A stretch of DNA of 17,897 nucleotides from Oscillospiraceae bacterium (GTDB lineage: Bacteria; Bacillota_A; Clostridia; Oscillospirales; Ruminococcaceae), in contig JAFWUX010000186.1 in the NCBI GenBank assembly GCA_017523995.1, forward strand, positions 1 through 17,897, written 5' to 3'. Each line of letters begins with the position of its first letter. Position 1 is the first letter of the stretch. Positions 1 to 8,396 of this stretch are shown piece by piece. A program made the position numbers and the translations under genes. The notes under the pieces were generated by a model. That model worked only from the letters and a program-made list of their open reading frames with translations, made no database searches and was not told the DNA's origin.

Positions 1-379
1 CTGGGCGCGGGGCGCGAATGCGAGGGAACAACCCAAAGAGGACAGGGGGAAGGTTCGCGAGCTCACATTCCCCCTATCCCCTTTAGGTTTTTCCCTCGCG
101 CTCCCTTTTCCTGATTCCTTGACCCCCTTGAGGCGTAAGCCATTCGCGTAGCATAGGTTGTGTCTTAGAGCAATACTTATTTTGAGACTTGCGCGCAAAC
201 AAGCGGCTTACGTCAAACATGTGGCTCAGCCACCAGAGAGGAGAGGATAAGGAAAGAGGTGAGCGCAGCACCGGCGTAACGGTGCGGGGGAGAACCTTAG
301 GGAGAGGGGAGACCCGAGCGTAAGCGAGGACTTCCCTCTCTCTATGGTTCTTCCCCTCGCATTCGCGCCCCGCGCCCAG
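1..379. repeat. MITE-like element with long imperfect inverted terminal repeats
   Basis: Bases 1-26 are the exact reverse complement of 354-379, starting CTGGGCGCGGGGCGCGAATG. Similarity continues inward in diverged form for about 100 bp on each side, past the GCGAGGG and AAAGAG blocks. Each arm also folds on itself: 30-51 pairs with 68-89 at 19 of 22 positions, and the right arm near 292-350 forms a comparable imperfect hairpin. The centre (about 110-290) has small hairpins at 220-232 (GTGGC/GCCAC) and 268-285 (GCACCG/CGGTGC). I see no transposase. Open frames exist on the minus strand here, but they have no ribosome site or recognisable domain and follow the repeat structure, so I do not call a gene. 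The left arm touches base 1, so the true outer end may lie outside the window. Confidence 0.6.
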
Positions 380-527
380 TAAAATCAAACATCGGACTAA
401 AGATAAAGAACAAGAAAATAAAAGCGATATCATCTGCACCAAAAGCAAAAATTAACCCCTCGGACAAAGAATAAAGACCAATCAACCCCAAATCAGCTTT
501 AGCAAAATGGATGTCGGCACTGCCGAC
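372..527. repeat. Intergenic repeat family, unit 1 (46-nt block plus hairpin block)
   Basis: The first block (372-417) begins GCGCCCAGTAAAATC and matches 599-644 at 44 of 46 positions. A weaker related stretch lies at 447-480. The second block (about 483-527) contains CCCCAAAT, a TTTAGCAAAATGGATG stretch and a hairpin with stem GTCGGC (513-518) and GCCGAC (522-527). It aligns with 643-688. The DNA is AT-rich apart from the GC-rich head, and I see no gene in it. Confidence 0.6.
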
Positions 528-533
528 CGCCCC

Positions 534-580
534 GCGCCCAGCGGAATTAAACATTCGGACAAAAGATAAAAGGCAGGGAA
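534..580. repeat. Intergenic repeat family, diverged copy
   Basis: This stretch begins GCGCCCAGCGGAATTAAACA and continues with TTCGGACAAAAGATAAAA. It aligns with the 46-nt blocks at 372-417 and 599-644 but with many substitutions. No hairpin block follows it, so it is a partial or decayed copy. Confidence 0.5.
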
Positions 581-598
581 CAAAAATAAAACCAGTCT

Positions 599-688
599 GC
601 GCCCAGTAAAATTAAACATCGGACTAAAGACAAAGAACAAGAAATCCCCAAAACATGCCTTTCGCAAATGAATGCAGGCACAGCCTGC
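599..688. repeat. Intergenic repeat family, unit 2 (46-nt block plus hairpin block)
   Basis: Block 599-644 differs from 372-417 at only two positions. Block 643-688 aligns with 483-527 and ends in a hairpin with stem GCAGGC (674-679) and GCCTGC (683-688). The stem bases differ from those of unit 1, but pairing is kept. This unit ends about 34 bases before the spoIIE -10 box, so it could act as an upstream terminator-like or regulatory structure, although no T-run follows the hairpin. Confidence 0.55.
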
Positions 689-721
689 TTAATCCCGACA
701 TTTTTCGCGGGGAATTTGCGG

Positions 722-727
722 TATAAT
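722..727 (+). promoter_or_regulatory. -10 box of the likely spoIIE promoter
   Basis: There is a perfect TATAAT at 722-727 ahead of spoIIE. No good -35 is present at 17 bp: the nearest candidates are TTTTTC at 701-706 (15-bp spacer) and CCGACA at 695-700 (21-bp spacer). In Bacillus, spoIIE is driven by sigma-A with Spo0A and has an unusual 21-bp spacer. The 21-bp option here recalls that, but this is inference. Confidence 0.5.
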
Positions 728-796
728 AGATGCGCTGAGAAAGAGACTCTGTGCAGAAGGACATGCTGCCCAGAGACAAAAGAAAGGATGATTCTG

Positions 797-3034
797 ATGA
801 TCGAATGGACGCATCTGCGCGAAAATCCGCATATCCGGCGCATCGGGACACTGCTGCTCTGTGCCCTGACGGCATGCCTGCTCTCACTGGCACGCTTCGG
901 CGGGCTGCAGCTCCCGCTGAATGCAGCGCTGGCGGCGGCACTTTCACCGGCAGGGGGCATCGCGGTGCTTGCGGGCAGCGCCTCTGCGGATTTCCTGACC
1001 GGAAACCTGCAAAAGCAGCCGCTCCTGCTCTGCGCAACAGCCCTCGTGACAATTATCCGCTGGCTGCTCAACGTCAAACAAACGCCGCGCGCGGCAGCAC
1101 TGCTCGCCGGATGCAGCACATGTGCAGCGGCGGTGATCTTTGCAATCGCGCGCCTGACAAACAGCCGCGAATGGGTGCTCTGGCTGATTTTCAGCCTTGC
1201 GGCGGCGGGGCTTGCGTACTGCATCCGGCAGGTGATTCTGCGCTTTGGTACCGATCTGCCCGTTCGGCTGCATGCGGGCGACACGCTGGCGTTTTCAGTG
1301 TGCTATGTCACCGGATTGACAGCGCTGTGCAGTCTGCGGCTGATGCAGATCAGCTTCGGCGTGATGCTTGCGGCGGCTGTGATCCTGACCGCAGCAAAGC
1401 GATACCGTACAACGGGCGGCGTGATCTGCGGCGCACTCTCCGCGCTGGCAATCGTGCTTGCAGACGGCAAGGTCTCGCCCTATGCCGTGATGCTCCCCGC
1501 CGCCGGATTTGCGGTCGGGATGCTCTCCGGCAGACCGGCAGCGGTCAGTTATCTGGTATTTCAGCTGTTCGGCGCGGTCGGGCTGATGCTCGTAAAATGG
1601 GATTCTGCAGCCGCAAATGCACTGGTCAGCGGCGTCATCGGCGGATTGATTTTCCTGCTGCTGCCTGCGGTTCACGCGGCGGATCAGCTGATGCAGTGGA
1701 GCGATTCAGAGGCGGATCTTGCGGCGCTGACCGAAGCGCGGCTGGAATTCCTCTCGCATTCGATTGCCGGTGTCCGCGGCAATGCGGAGCGCATCGCAAA
1801 CATGATGAACAAATCCGAGCCTGCCGCCGATCAGTCGCAGACAGTCTGCGAGACAGTCTGCAGCCGATGCCGGAGCCGAGCCCTCTGCTGGGAGAACGGC
1901 GACCGCGAAGCGCGCGAGTGCTTCCGGCAGCTCTCCGAGGCGGATCTTTCGGAGAAGCTCAAAGCACCGTTCGGATGTGTGCAGCCCGATCTTGTGACGG
2001 CTGCTTTTTCGCGTACCAAGCGGCAGAACGCGGTGACAAAGACGCTGGCGGCGCGGCTGCGCGAATCGCAGAAGATGCTGTTCACGCAGATGCGCATCAC
2101 CGAGGAGCTTCTGCACGGCGCGGGAAAGCAATCGCGGAAAACCTATCACCGCGAGCTGACGCGCTATGTCTCGGATGTGCTCGCAAAATATGATGTCCCC
2201 GTGCTGGCAGCGGCTGTCTCGACAGGGGAGCATCACCGCATGCTGATCGAGCTTTATGCGCCCGCAGAGGCAAAGCTCGATCCGGCGCTGATTTCCGAGT
2301 GCCTCTGCGATGCGCTGCAAAGACCGGTCGTGTGCTGCGGCGTGGAGAAGGCAGGCGATGAGCAGCGCATGATTCTGCAGACTTCCGGCGGCTACGGTGT
2401 CCGGACGGCGGCTGCGCAGTGCGCGGTGCATGAGGACGAGCCCTGCGGCGACTGCTGGGATACCTTCTCGGACGGCGAGGGCGCGGTCTATCTGGCGGTC
2501 TCGGACGGCATGGGCTCCGGCAGACATGCCGCCGTCGATGCGCGGATCGTCCTCTCGAACTTCCGGCAGCTTGTGCAATCCGGCATGGACTGCAAGGACG
2601 CCGCGCGGATGATCAACGCGATTATGCTGACAAAATCCGGCGAGGAGCGCTTTGCAACGCTCGATGTCGCAAAGATCAGCACGGACACCGCCGCCGTCAC
2701 GCTTTATAAATACGGCGCCGGTCCGACTTTTATCCGGCACGGCGGGCAGATCACGCTCTGTCAGGCGGCGACGAACCCCATCGGGATTATGCCGAACGCC
2801 GAGCCCTATACCACCGTGCTCAAGCTCGAGCGCGGCGACATGCTCTTTCTGCTGACGGACGGGCTCGATGATGCGCTCTTTCCGTACATCCGGCAGAAGC
2901 TGCGGCAGGGCGGCGATCTGCAGACGCTCGCGCATACGGTTTGTGCAAAAGCACAGCGTGAATCGAAGGGTGCGCCGCGTGATGACGTCACCGTGCTGGC
3001 AGCCGCGATTACAGACACCGCCGTGGACGAATAA
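797..3034 (+). CDS. spoIIE: Stage II sporulation protein E (membrane PP2C-type serine phosphatase)
   Basis: In sporulating Firmicutes SpoIIE sits at the polar septum, helps assemble it with FtsZ, and dephosphorylates SpoIIAA to free sigma-F in the forespore. With a start at 797 the protein has 745 residues; B. subtilis SpoIIE has about 827. I chose this ATG because AGAAAGG lies 9 bases upstream, whereas the in-frame ATG at 788 touches that site. Residues ~13-295 form a bundle of about ten hydrophobic segments. A middle region follows with the family's Cys cluster (CETVCSRC..CW, ~351-365). The C-terminal phosphatase domain (~550-740) has GDCWD (~551), SDGMGSG (Asp near 570), LLTDGLDDA (~687) and RDDVTVL (~728), covering the metal-binding aspartates. 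The gene stands alone, with no other sporulation gene in view. The identification is strong; whether the host still sporulates cannot be told from this window. Confidence 0.95.
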   Translation: MIEWTHLRENPHIRRIGTLLLCALTACLLSLARFGGLQLPLNAALAAALSPAGGIAVLAGSASADFLTGNLQKQPLLLCATALVTIIRWLLNVKQTPRAAALLAGCSTCAAAVIFAIARLTNSREWVLWLIFSLAAAGLAYCIRQVILRFGTDLPVRLHAGDTLAFSVCYVTGLTALCSLRLMQISFGVMLAAAVILTAAKRYRTTGGVICGALSALAIVLADGKVSPYAVMLPAAGFAVGMLSGRPAAVSYLVFQLFGAVGLMLVKWDSAAANALVSGVIGGLIFLLLPAVHAADQLMQWSDSEADLAALTEARLEFLSHSIAGVRGNAERIANMMNKSEPAADQSQTVCETVCSRCRSRALCWENGDREARECFRQLSEADLSEKLKAPFGCVQPDLVTAAFSRTKRQNAVTKTLAARLRESQKMLFTQMRITEELLHGAGKQSRKTYHRELTRYVSDVLAKYDVPVLAAAVSTGEHHRMLIELYAPAEAKLDPALISECLCDALQRPVVCCGVEKAGDEQRMILQTSGGYGVRTAAAQCAVHEDEPCGDCWDTFSDGEGAVYLAVSDGMGSGRHAAVDARIVLSNFRQLVQSGMDCKDAARMINAIMLTKSGEERFATLDVAKISTDTAAVTLYKYGAGPTFIRHGGQITLCQAATNPIGIMPNAEPYTTVLKLERGDMLFLLTDGLDDALFPYIRQKLRQGGDLQTLAHTVCAKAQRESKGAPRDDVTVLAAAITDTAVDE

Positions 3035-3193
3035 TGGCGGATATTGCAGGAAAACTGGAAATATATTGAGCATTGATTCCGTGATTATACGCATATTTTT
3101 TGCGAAATCAGCCCTTGCTTATTGTTAGCTTGCACAAAAAACAGGGGCGAAATTGTCTGAAACTCCGAAATTTTTGTAAAATTGCAAAAAGGC
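3035..3193. other. Intergenic spacer after spoIIE
   Basis: This is AT-rich DNA with no coding potential I can support. I found no convincing hairpin-plus-T-run terminator for spoIIE. Short T- and A-runs at 3097-3104 and 3136-3141 could pair weakly across the gap, but I would not call that a terminator. Confidence 0.4.
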
Positions 3194-3222
3194 TTGAAAG
3201 TTCCGGCATTCTATGGTAAAAT
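3194..3222 (+). promoter_or_regulatory. Sigma-A type promoter of the glg operon
   Basis: TTGAAA (3194-3199), a 17-bp spacer, then TAAAAT (3217-3222) preceded by TGG, giving an extended -10 (TGnTAAAAT). The predicted start is near 3229, so glgB would have a leader of about 300 nt that includes the palindrome at 3289-3450. This is a vegetative-type promoter; I do not see a clear sigma-E type box. Confidence 0.75.
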
Positions 3223-3288
3223 GTATATACGGCATATTGGCAGTTGTGTGTATTTTGCGCAGACTGCAAACTTGCCGTCGTTTTGTTA

Positions 3289-3450
3289 TATTGATGTACC
3301 AATTAAATCTTGAAGAATAGATGCGTAGGATTTTTGTCATGAGACAAGGCAGAAAGCCGCAGCCTTGCTGACGCAAGGCAAGGCTTTCTAACGCAGTATC
3401 ATGGCAAAAAGACAAGCAGATATCTTCAAGAGATAGTTGGGACATCAATA
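3289..3450 (+). ncRNA. 162-nt nested palindrome in the glgB leader: structured RNA or TA-flanked MITE
   Basis: The whole segment folds as one long interrupted hairpin: 3289-3297 with 3442-3450 (9 bp), 3299-3305 with 3434-3440 (7 bp, one G-U), 3308-3316 with 3423-3431 (9 bp), 3331-3342 with 3399-3410 (12 bp, one G-U), 3351-3358 with 3382-3389 (8 bp) and 3362-3368 with 3373-3379 (7 bp) around a TGAC loop. The 5' side of the central bubble has TGCGT (3322-3326), complementary to ACGCA (3391-3395), which would form a pseudoknot. GACAAG(G)CAGA occurs twice (3343 and 3411). The outer ends, TATTGATGT and ACATCAATA, would also suit an IS630/mariner-like MITE with TA target duplication. It lies between the glg promoter and glgB, so it should be transcribed. 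I do not recognise it as a known riboswitch class. Confidence 0.6.
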
Positions 3451-3526
3451 AACGCAGAAAGAATGAGAGACCACTGCCGGAATGCTGATAGCCGCAATCC
3501 CCGCAGAATTGCTTTAGGAGGAATTT

Positions 3527-5980
3527 ATGAGTACTGAACAGACAAGCCGGAATCCGAATGCCTTTCCGCTGCATTTATTCTACGAGGGCAAAAATTTCGA
3601 TGCACAGCGCTTCTTCGGTGCGCATACCGAGGTGCAGGACGGGGTCAGAAAGACGGTGTTCCGGGTCTGGGCACCGCACGCCATTGATGTCTCCGTTGTC
3701 GGCGATTTCAATGACTGGGACCGCACTGCGAACACGATGCTTCCGGTCGCGGACGGTGTCTGGGAGGCAGCACTCGATCAGCTTCCGCCTTACACGATCT
3801 ATAAATACAGTATTCTGACAAAATCCGGCGACGTCGTGCTTAAGAACGATCCCTACGGCACGCATTTTGAGACGGCGCCGCAGAATGCCACCAAGATCTT
3901 TGAATCCGAATATAAGTGGAAGGATGAAAAGTGGCTGAAACACAAAGCGGAGACCAATATCTATAAATCTCCGATGAATATCTACGAGGTTCACTTCGCT
4001 TCATGGCGCACCTATGAGGACGGCAATCCGCTGAGCTATGTCGAATTTGCAAAGCAGATGGTGCCCTATATGAAGGAGCTCTCCTATACGCATATCGAAT
4101 TCATGCCGCTGACGGAGTATCCGTTTGACGGCTCATGGGGCTATCAGGTCACGGGCTATTTCGCCCCGACCTCGCGCTTCGGCACACCGGATGACTTTCG
4201 GAAGATGATCGACATGTTCCATGAGGCGGGCATCGGCGTCATTCTCGACTGGGTGCCTGCACACTTCCCGAAGGACGAGCAGGGACTCTACGAATTCGAC
4301 GGCGCATGCCTCTATGAATACACCGATCCGCTCAAACGCGAGCACAAGGGCTGGGGCACCAGAGTCTTTGACTACGGCAGACCGGAGGTTGTTTCGTTCC
4401 TGATCTCCTCGGCATGCTGGTGGCTCGATGAATTCCACATCGACGGTCTGCGCGTGGACGCAGTCGCTTCGATGCTCTATCTTGACTATGACCGCCGCGA
4501 CGGCGAATGGCGCCCGAATGTCAACGGCGGCAGAGAAAATCTCGAAGCGGTCGCGTTCCTGCGGCTGCTCAATGAGACCGTGTTCGCACGGCATCCCGAT
4601 GTGCTGATGATCGCGGAGGAATCGACTGCGTGGCCGCTCGTCACAAAGCCGACCGACATCGGCGGACTGGGCTTCAATTTCAAGTGGAACATGGGCTGGA
4701 TGAACGATATGCTCACCTATATGTCGATGGATCCGCTTTACCGCGCATTCAATCACGATAAGCTGACATTCTCGTTCTTCTACTGCTTCTCCGAAAACTA
4801 TGTCCTGCCGATCTCGCATGATGAGATTGTTCACGGCAAGTGCTCGATGATCGAGAAAATGCCGGGTCTTGAGGGCGATAAATTCGCCTCCTACCGCGCA
4901 TTCCTCTGCTATATGTTCGCGCATCCGGGCAAGAAGCTGCTCTTTATGGGGCAGGAGTTCGGTCAGCGCAGAGAGTGGGATTATAAAAAGGAACTGGAAT
5001 GGTTCATGCTCGATTATCCGAATCACAAAACGCTGCTGGAATTTTCCAAGGCGCTCAACAAGTTCTATGTGAATACGGCGGCGCTCTGGGAGAATGATGA
5101 TTCGTGGAAGGGCTTCAGCTGGATCTCGAACGATGACTACCGGCAGAGTGTCATCGCGTTCCGCCGCATTGATGACAGCGGCAATGAGATCATCGCCGTG
5201 TGCAATTTTGTACCGGTCGGCAGAGAAAACTATAAGATCGGCGTTCCCTATGAGGGCACCTATACGCTGGTGTTTGATTCGGATGCAGTTGCATTCGGCG
5301 GCAGCGGCAGAGCACTGAAAAAGGTCAAGTCCGATGAATACGGCATGCACGGCTTCGATCAGTCGATCGAGCTGACGCTCCCGCCGCTCTCCGTGCAGTA
5401 TTATAAGCTGACACCGAAAAAGACCCGCGCAAAGAAGGCGGAGACCCCTGCGGAAACCGTCACGGCGGAAAAGCCGAAGCGTACCCGTGCAAAGAAGGCG
5501 GAGACCCCTGCGGAAACCGTCACCGCGGAAAAGCCGAAGCGCACCCGCGCAAAGAAGGCGGAGACGCCTGCGGAAACCGTCGCCGCGGAAAAGCCGAAGC
5601 GCACCCGCGCAAAGAAGGCGGAGACCCCTGCGGAAACCGTCACGGCGGAAAAGCCGAAGCGCACCCGCGCAAAGAAAGCGGAGACCCCTGCGGAAACCGT
5701 CGCCGCGGAAAAGCCGAAGCGCACCCGTGCAAAGAAGGCGGAGACGCCTGCGGAAACCGTCACCGCGGAAAAGCCGAAGCGCACCCGCGCAAAGAAGGCG
5801 GAGACCCCTGCGGAAACCGTCACCGCGGAAAAGCCGAAGCGTACCCGCGCAAAGAAGGCGGAGACCCCTGCGGAAACCGTCACTGCGGAAAAGCCGAAGC
5901 GCGGCAGACCGAAGAAAACTGAGGAACCGTCTGCAGAACCGGCACCGAAGAAAACCCGGAAGACGACACCGAAAAAATAA
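3527..5980 (+). CDS. glgB: 1,4-alpha-glucan branching enzyme with a basic repetitive C-terminal tail
   Basis: This GH13 enzyme (EC 2.4.1.18) moves alpha-1,4-glucan segments to alpha-1,6 positions during glycogen synthesis in the cytoplasm. AGGAGG at 3516-3521 lies 5 bases before the ATG. Residues ~40-125 are a CBM48 module ([17 protein letters not shown]). The catalytic barrel carries DWVPAHFP (241-248), [10 protein letters not shown] with nucleophile Asp311, MIAEEST with acid/base Glu364, and [10 protein letters not shown] with Asp432. A beta domain ends near residue 628, the usual end of the family. The protein then runs on to 817 residues: eight copies of a 20-residue unit [20 protein letters not shown] (633-792) and a tail with GRPKK and TRKTTPKK. 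Each unit has six basic and three acidic residues. The tail is not part of normal GlgB, and its role is unknown. It is the first gene of the glgBCDA operon. Confidence 0.96.
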   Translation: MSTEQTSRNPNAFPLHLFYEGKNFDAQRFFGAHTEVQDGVRKTVFRVWAPHAIDVSVVGDFNDWDRTANTMLPVADGVWEAALDQLPPYTIYKYSILTKSGDVVLKNDPYGTHFETAPQNATKIFESEYKWKDEKWLKHKAETNIYKSPMNIYEVHFASWRTYEDGNPLSYVEFAKQMVPYMKELSYTHIEFMPLTEYPFDGSWGYQVTGYFAPTSRFGTPDDFRKMIDMFHEAGIGVILDWVPAHFPKDEQGLYEFDGACLYEYTDPLKREHKGWGTRVFDYGRPEVVSFLISSACWWLDEFHIDGLRVDAVASMLYLDYDRRDGEWRPNVNGGRENLEAVAFLRLLNETVFARHPDVLMIAEESTAWPLVTKPTDIGGLGFNFKWNMGWMNDMLTYMSMDPLYRAFNHDKLTFSFFYCFSENYVLPISHDEIVHGKCSMIEKMPGLEGDKFASYRAFLCYMFAHPGKKLLFMGQEFGQRREWDYKKELEWFMLDYPNHKTLLEFSKALNKFYVNTAALWENDDSWKGFSWISNDDYRQSVIAFRRIDDSGNEIIAVCNFVPVGRENYKIGVPYEGTYTLVFDSDAVAFGGSGRALKKVKSDEYGMHGFDQSIELTLPPLSVQYYKLTPKKTRAKKAETPAETVTAEKPKRTRAKKAETPAETVTAEKPKRTRAKKAETPAETVAAEKPKRTRAKKAETPAETVTAEKPKRTRAKKAETPAETVAAEKPKRTRAKKAETPAETVTAEKPKRTRAKKAETPAETVTAEKPKRTRAKKAETPAETVTAEKPKRGRPKKTEEPSAEPAPKKTRKTTPKK
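5423..5902 (+). repeat. Eight tandem 60-bp coding repeats at the 3' end of glgB
   Basis: Eight direct 60-bp units are in frame, each coding one 20-residue block. Differences between units are few: ACG/ACC (Thr) or GCC (Ala) at one codon, and silent CGC/CGT, AAG/AAA and CCC/ACG-type changes elsewhere. The near-identity at DNA level points to recent expansion by slippage or unequal recombination, so copy number may vary between strains and may be misassembled from short reads. All six frames stay open across the array, which produces spurious antisense frames. Confidence 0.97.
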
Positions 5981-6012
5981 CGAGGCATAATTTGAAGGAG
6001 GCGTTTGACGCA

Positions 6013-7221
6013 ATGAATACAAAAAAAGAAGTTGTCGCAATGCTGCTGGCAGGCGGACAGGGAAGCCGTCTTTATGCACTGACGAAGGATATGGCAAAGC
6101 CTGCCGTTCCGTTCGGCGGAAAATACAGACTGATTGATTTTCCGCTCTCCAACTGCACGAATTCCGGTATCGACACCGTCGGCGTGCTGACACAGTATCA
6201 GCCGCTGGTGCTCAATGATTATATCGGCAACGGGCAGCCGTGGGATCTCGATAAAATGAACGGCGGCGTTCACGTTCTGCCGCCTTACGAGAGCAATTCC
6301 GGTGCATCGTGGTATGAGGGCACCGCAAATGCAATCTACCAGAATATCAGCTTCATCGAGCGCTACGATCCGGAATATGTTGTTGTGCTCGGCGGCGACC
6401 ACATCTACAAGATGGATTATTCCAAAATGGTCGATTATCACAAGGCGCAGAAAGCCGATCTGACGATCGCTGTGCTCGATGTGCCCCGCTCCGAAGCTTC
6501 GCGCATGGGCATCATGATCTGTGACGATGAAATGCGCGTCACGGATTTCGTCGAGAAGCCTGCAGAGCCGAAATCCACGCTCGCATCCATGGGCATTTAT
6601 GTGTTCACATGGGCAAAGCTCAAGAAGTATCTGATTGAGAATGAAAATGCGAACACCGGCTCCAAGGACTTCGGCAAGGATATCATTCCTTCGATGCTCC
6701 GGAACGGCGAGCGGCTCTTTGCCTACACCTTTGAGGGCTACTGGAAGGATGTCGGAACGCTGGATTCGCTCTGGGATGCCAATATGGACCTGCTCGCTCC
6801 GGCGGAGCAGCTCAATCTCTATGATAAATCATGGCGGATCTACTCGCGGCACAGCAACTTCCCGCCGCAGTATATCGGTGCAAGTGCGGAGATCGAAAAC
6901 TCCATGATCACCGAGGGTTCCGTCATTCACGGCAAGGTTGATTTCTCCGTCATCTTCGGCGGCGTGACCATCGAGGAGGGCGCAAAGGTGCAGTACAGCG
7001 TCGTGATGCCGGGTACGGTCATCAAGGCGGGCGCGGTTGTCGAATATGCAATCGTCGGCGAGGACTGTGTCATTGAACAGAATGCGCATGTCGGCAGAAG
7101 CCCCGAGGAATATGAGGGCGACGCACGCGAGAACTGGGGCATCGCCGTGACGGGACATAAGATCACAGTCGGCGAGGGCATGCAGGTCGCACCGAAGCAG
7201 ATCCTGTCTGAATCAATCTGA
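6013..7221 (+). CDS. glgC: Glucose-1-phosphate adenylyltransferase, catalytic subunit
   Basis: It makes ADP-glucose and pyrophosphate from ATP and glucose-1-phosphate (EC 2.7.7.27), the committed step of bacterial glycogen synthesis. I start at the ATG at 6013 (402 residues), with AAGGAGG at 5995-6001, 11 bases away. A TTG at 5992 is in frame but abuts the ribosome site. The nucleotidyltransferase domain has [11 protein letters not shown] (~10-20), [18 protein letters not shown] (~30-47), GTANAIYQN (~103-111), [10 protein letters not shown] with the metal-binding Asp near 129, and DFVEKP with the sugar-phosphate Lys near 182. A left-handed beta-helix domain follows (~290-390). The length is normal. 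It lies 32 bases after glgB and is followed by glgD, its usual regulatory partner in Firmicutes. Confidence 0.96.
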   Translation: MNTKKEVVAMLLAGGQGSRLYALTKDMAKPAVPFGGKYRLIDFPLSNCTNSGIDTVGVLTQYQPLVLNDYIGNGQPWDLDKMNGGVHVLPPYESNSGASWYEGTANAIYQNISFIERYDPEYVVVLGGDHIYKMDYSKMVDYHKAQKADLTIAVLDVPRSEASRMGIMICDDEMRVTDFVEKPAEPKSTLASMGIYVFTWAKLKKYLIENENANTGSKDFGKDIIPSMLRNGERLFAYTFEGYWKDVGTLDSLWDANMDLLAPAEQLNLYDKSWRIYSRHSNFPPQYIGASAEIENSMITEGSVIHGKVDFSVIFGGVTIEEGAKVQYSVVMPGTVIKAGAVVEYAIVGEDCVIEQNAHVGRSPEEYEGDARENWGIAVTGHKITVGEGMQVAPKQILSESI

Positions 7222-7247
7222 GCGCGGCTGGAAACGGAGGACTATCA

Positions 7248-8372
7248 ATGGGAATCAATCAGAATGTTCTTGGACTGGTTTTCGCCAGCATCCATGATGA
7301 AGTAATTTTCGATCTCACAAAGAACCGTACAATGGGCTCTGTGCCGTTCGGCGGCAGATACCGGCTCATCGACTTTCCGCTCTCGAACTTCGTGAACTCC
7401 GGCATTTCGCAGGTCGGTGTCATCACCAAGAGCAATTACGGCTCTCTGCTCGACCATGTCGGCTCCGGCAGAGAATGGGATCTCGCACGCAAAAAGGGCG
7501 GCCTGCACCTGCTGCCGCCGTATGCACACACCAGCTCGACGGTCTATCACGGCAAGCTCGATGCACTCGGCAATATCTGGAGCTTTGTGGAGCATTCCAG
7601 CGCGGAATATGTTGTCCTGACCGACTGCAATGTTGTGACGAACATCGACTACCGCAAGGCGGTCGAGGCACATATCGAATCCGGCGCGGATATCACCGCA
7701 ATCTATGCGAAAGGCTATTACGATCAGACGGCGGGTTCCTCGGCAACGATCTTCGGCATCGGCGGCGACGGCTTTGTCAATGATGTCATGATCAATCCGC
7801 CGATGACCGGAAGCTGCAATCTCGGCCTTGATATGTATATCATGAGCAAGGATTTCCTGCGGCGCATCGTCAAGGAATCCATGAGCCGCAACCGCAACAG
7901 CCTGCGCAGAGATATTTTGCTCGACCGCAGCAACAAGTATAAGATCCTTGCCTATGAGCACACGGGCTACTTCTCGAAGATCGACTCGCTCGCAAGCTAT
8001 TTTGCCGCGAACCTTGCGCTGCTCGATACCGAAAAGCGCGATGCACTCTTTGCAAAGAATGCTCCGATCTTCACCAAGACCAAGGATGAGGCGCCGGTAC
8101 ACTTCGGGCTTGCGTCCCATATCAAGAACTCCATGATCGCAGACGGCTGCATCATCGAGGGCAAGGTCGAGAACTGCGTGCTGTTCCGCGGCGTCAGGAT
8201 CGGCAAGGGCTCCGTGATCCGCGACAGCATCATTACACAGGATACCGTGATCGGCGAGCGCTGCTCGATCCGCAATGTCATTACGGATAAGAACGTCATC
8301 ATCGCAGACGAGCGTCAGCTGACCGGTTCCGCAGGCTATCCGCTGTTTATCGGCAAGGGTGCGGAAATCTGA
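7248..8372 (+). CDS. glgD: GlgD, regulatory (non-catalytic) subunit of ADP-glucose pyrophosphorylase
   Basis: GlgD is a GlgC paralogue found beside GlgC in Firmicutes; there it forms a heteromer and raises or tunes GlgC activity. GGAGG at 7236-7240 lies 7 bases before the ATG; the product has 374 residues. The fold signatures remain ([17 protein letters not shown] at ~31-47, WDLARKKGGLHLLPP at ~77-91, and a hexapeptide beta-helix from ~285). The N-terminal GGxGxRL nucleotide loop is replaced by VFASIHDEVIFDLTKNRTMG, and the GGDHIY motif is replaced by LTDCNVVTNIDY. The catalytic loops are therefore missing, as expected for GlgD. It lies 26 bases after glgC and 24 before glgA, so the genes are surely co-transcribed. 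Confidence 0.94.
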   Translation: MGINQNVLGLVFASIHDEVIFDLTKNRTMGSVPFGGRYRLIDFPLSNFVNSGISQVGVITKSNYGSLLDHVGSGREWDLARKKGGLHLLPPYAHTSSTVYHGKLDALGNIWSFVEHSSAEYVVLTDCNVVTNIDYRKAVEAHIESGADITAIYAKGYYDQTAGSSATIFGIGGDGFVNDVMINPPMTGSCNLGLDMYIMSKDFLRRIVKESMSRNRNSLRRDILLDRSNKYKILAYEHTGYFSKIDSLASYFAANLALLDTEKRDALFAKNAPIFTKTKDEAPVHFGLASHIKNSMIADGCIIEGKVENCVLFRGVRIGKGSVIRDSIITQDTVIGERCSIRNVITDKNVIIADERQLTGSAGYPLFIGKGAEI

Positions 8373-8396
8373 GACAACGAACGGAGGAGGCAAGGT

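Noticed and set aside
83..448. 121-residue open frame on the minus strand in the first repeat block
   Set aside because: It runs through the inverted-repeat element and the 46-nt repeat, has no recognisable domain, and its sequence simply follows the repeats. It is more likely repeat DNA that happens to be open.
668..796. Upstream ATG (668) or ATG (788) as the spoIIE start
   Set aside because: 668 lies before the TATAAT box, and 788 touches the AGAAAGG ribosome site; 797 has proper spacing.
3308..3431. Known riboswitch classes (c-di-GMP-I, THF, glutamine, ykkC type) for the glgB leader
   Set aside because: Short words such as GACGCAAGGC recall c-di-GMP-I, but the three-way junction and the GNRA tetraloop/receptor are absent; the fold is one long nested hairpin.
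5423..5902. Eight regularly spaced 60-bp repeats as a possible CRISPR array
   Set aside because: The units are contiguous with no unique spacers, stay in frame and code for a protein tail; no cas genes are present.
5992..6012. TTG at 5992 as the start of glgC
   Set aside because: It abuts the AAGGAGG site at 5995-6001 and would make the site part of the gene; the ATG at 6013 lies downstream of it and begins the conserved GlgC N-terminus.
4133..6441. Long minus-strand frames across glgB and its repeats
   Set aside because: They are antisense shadows of GlgB and GlgC. The repeat array has no stops in any frame, which inflates their length.
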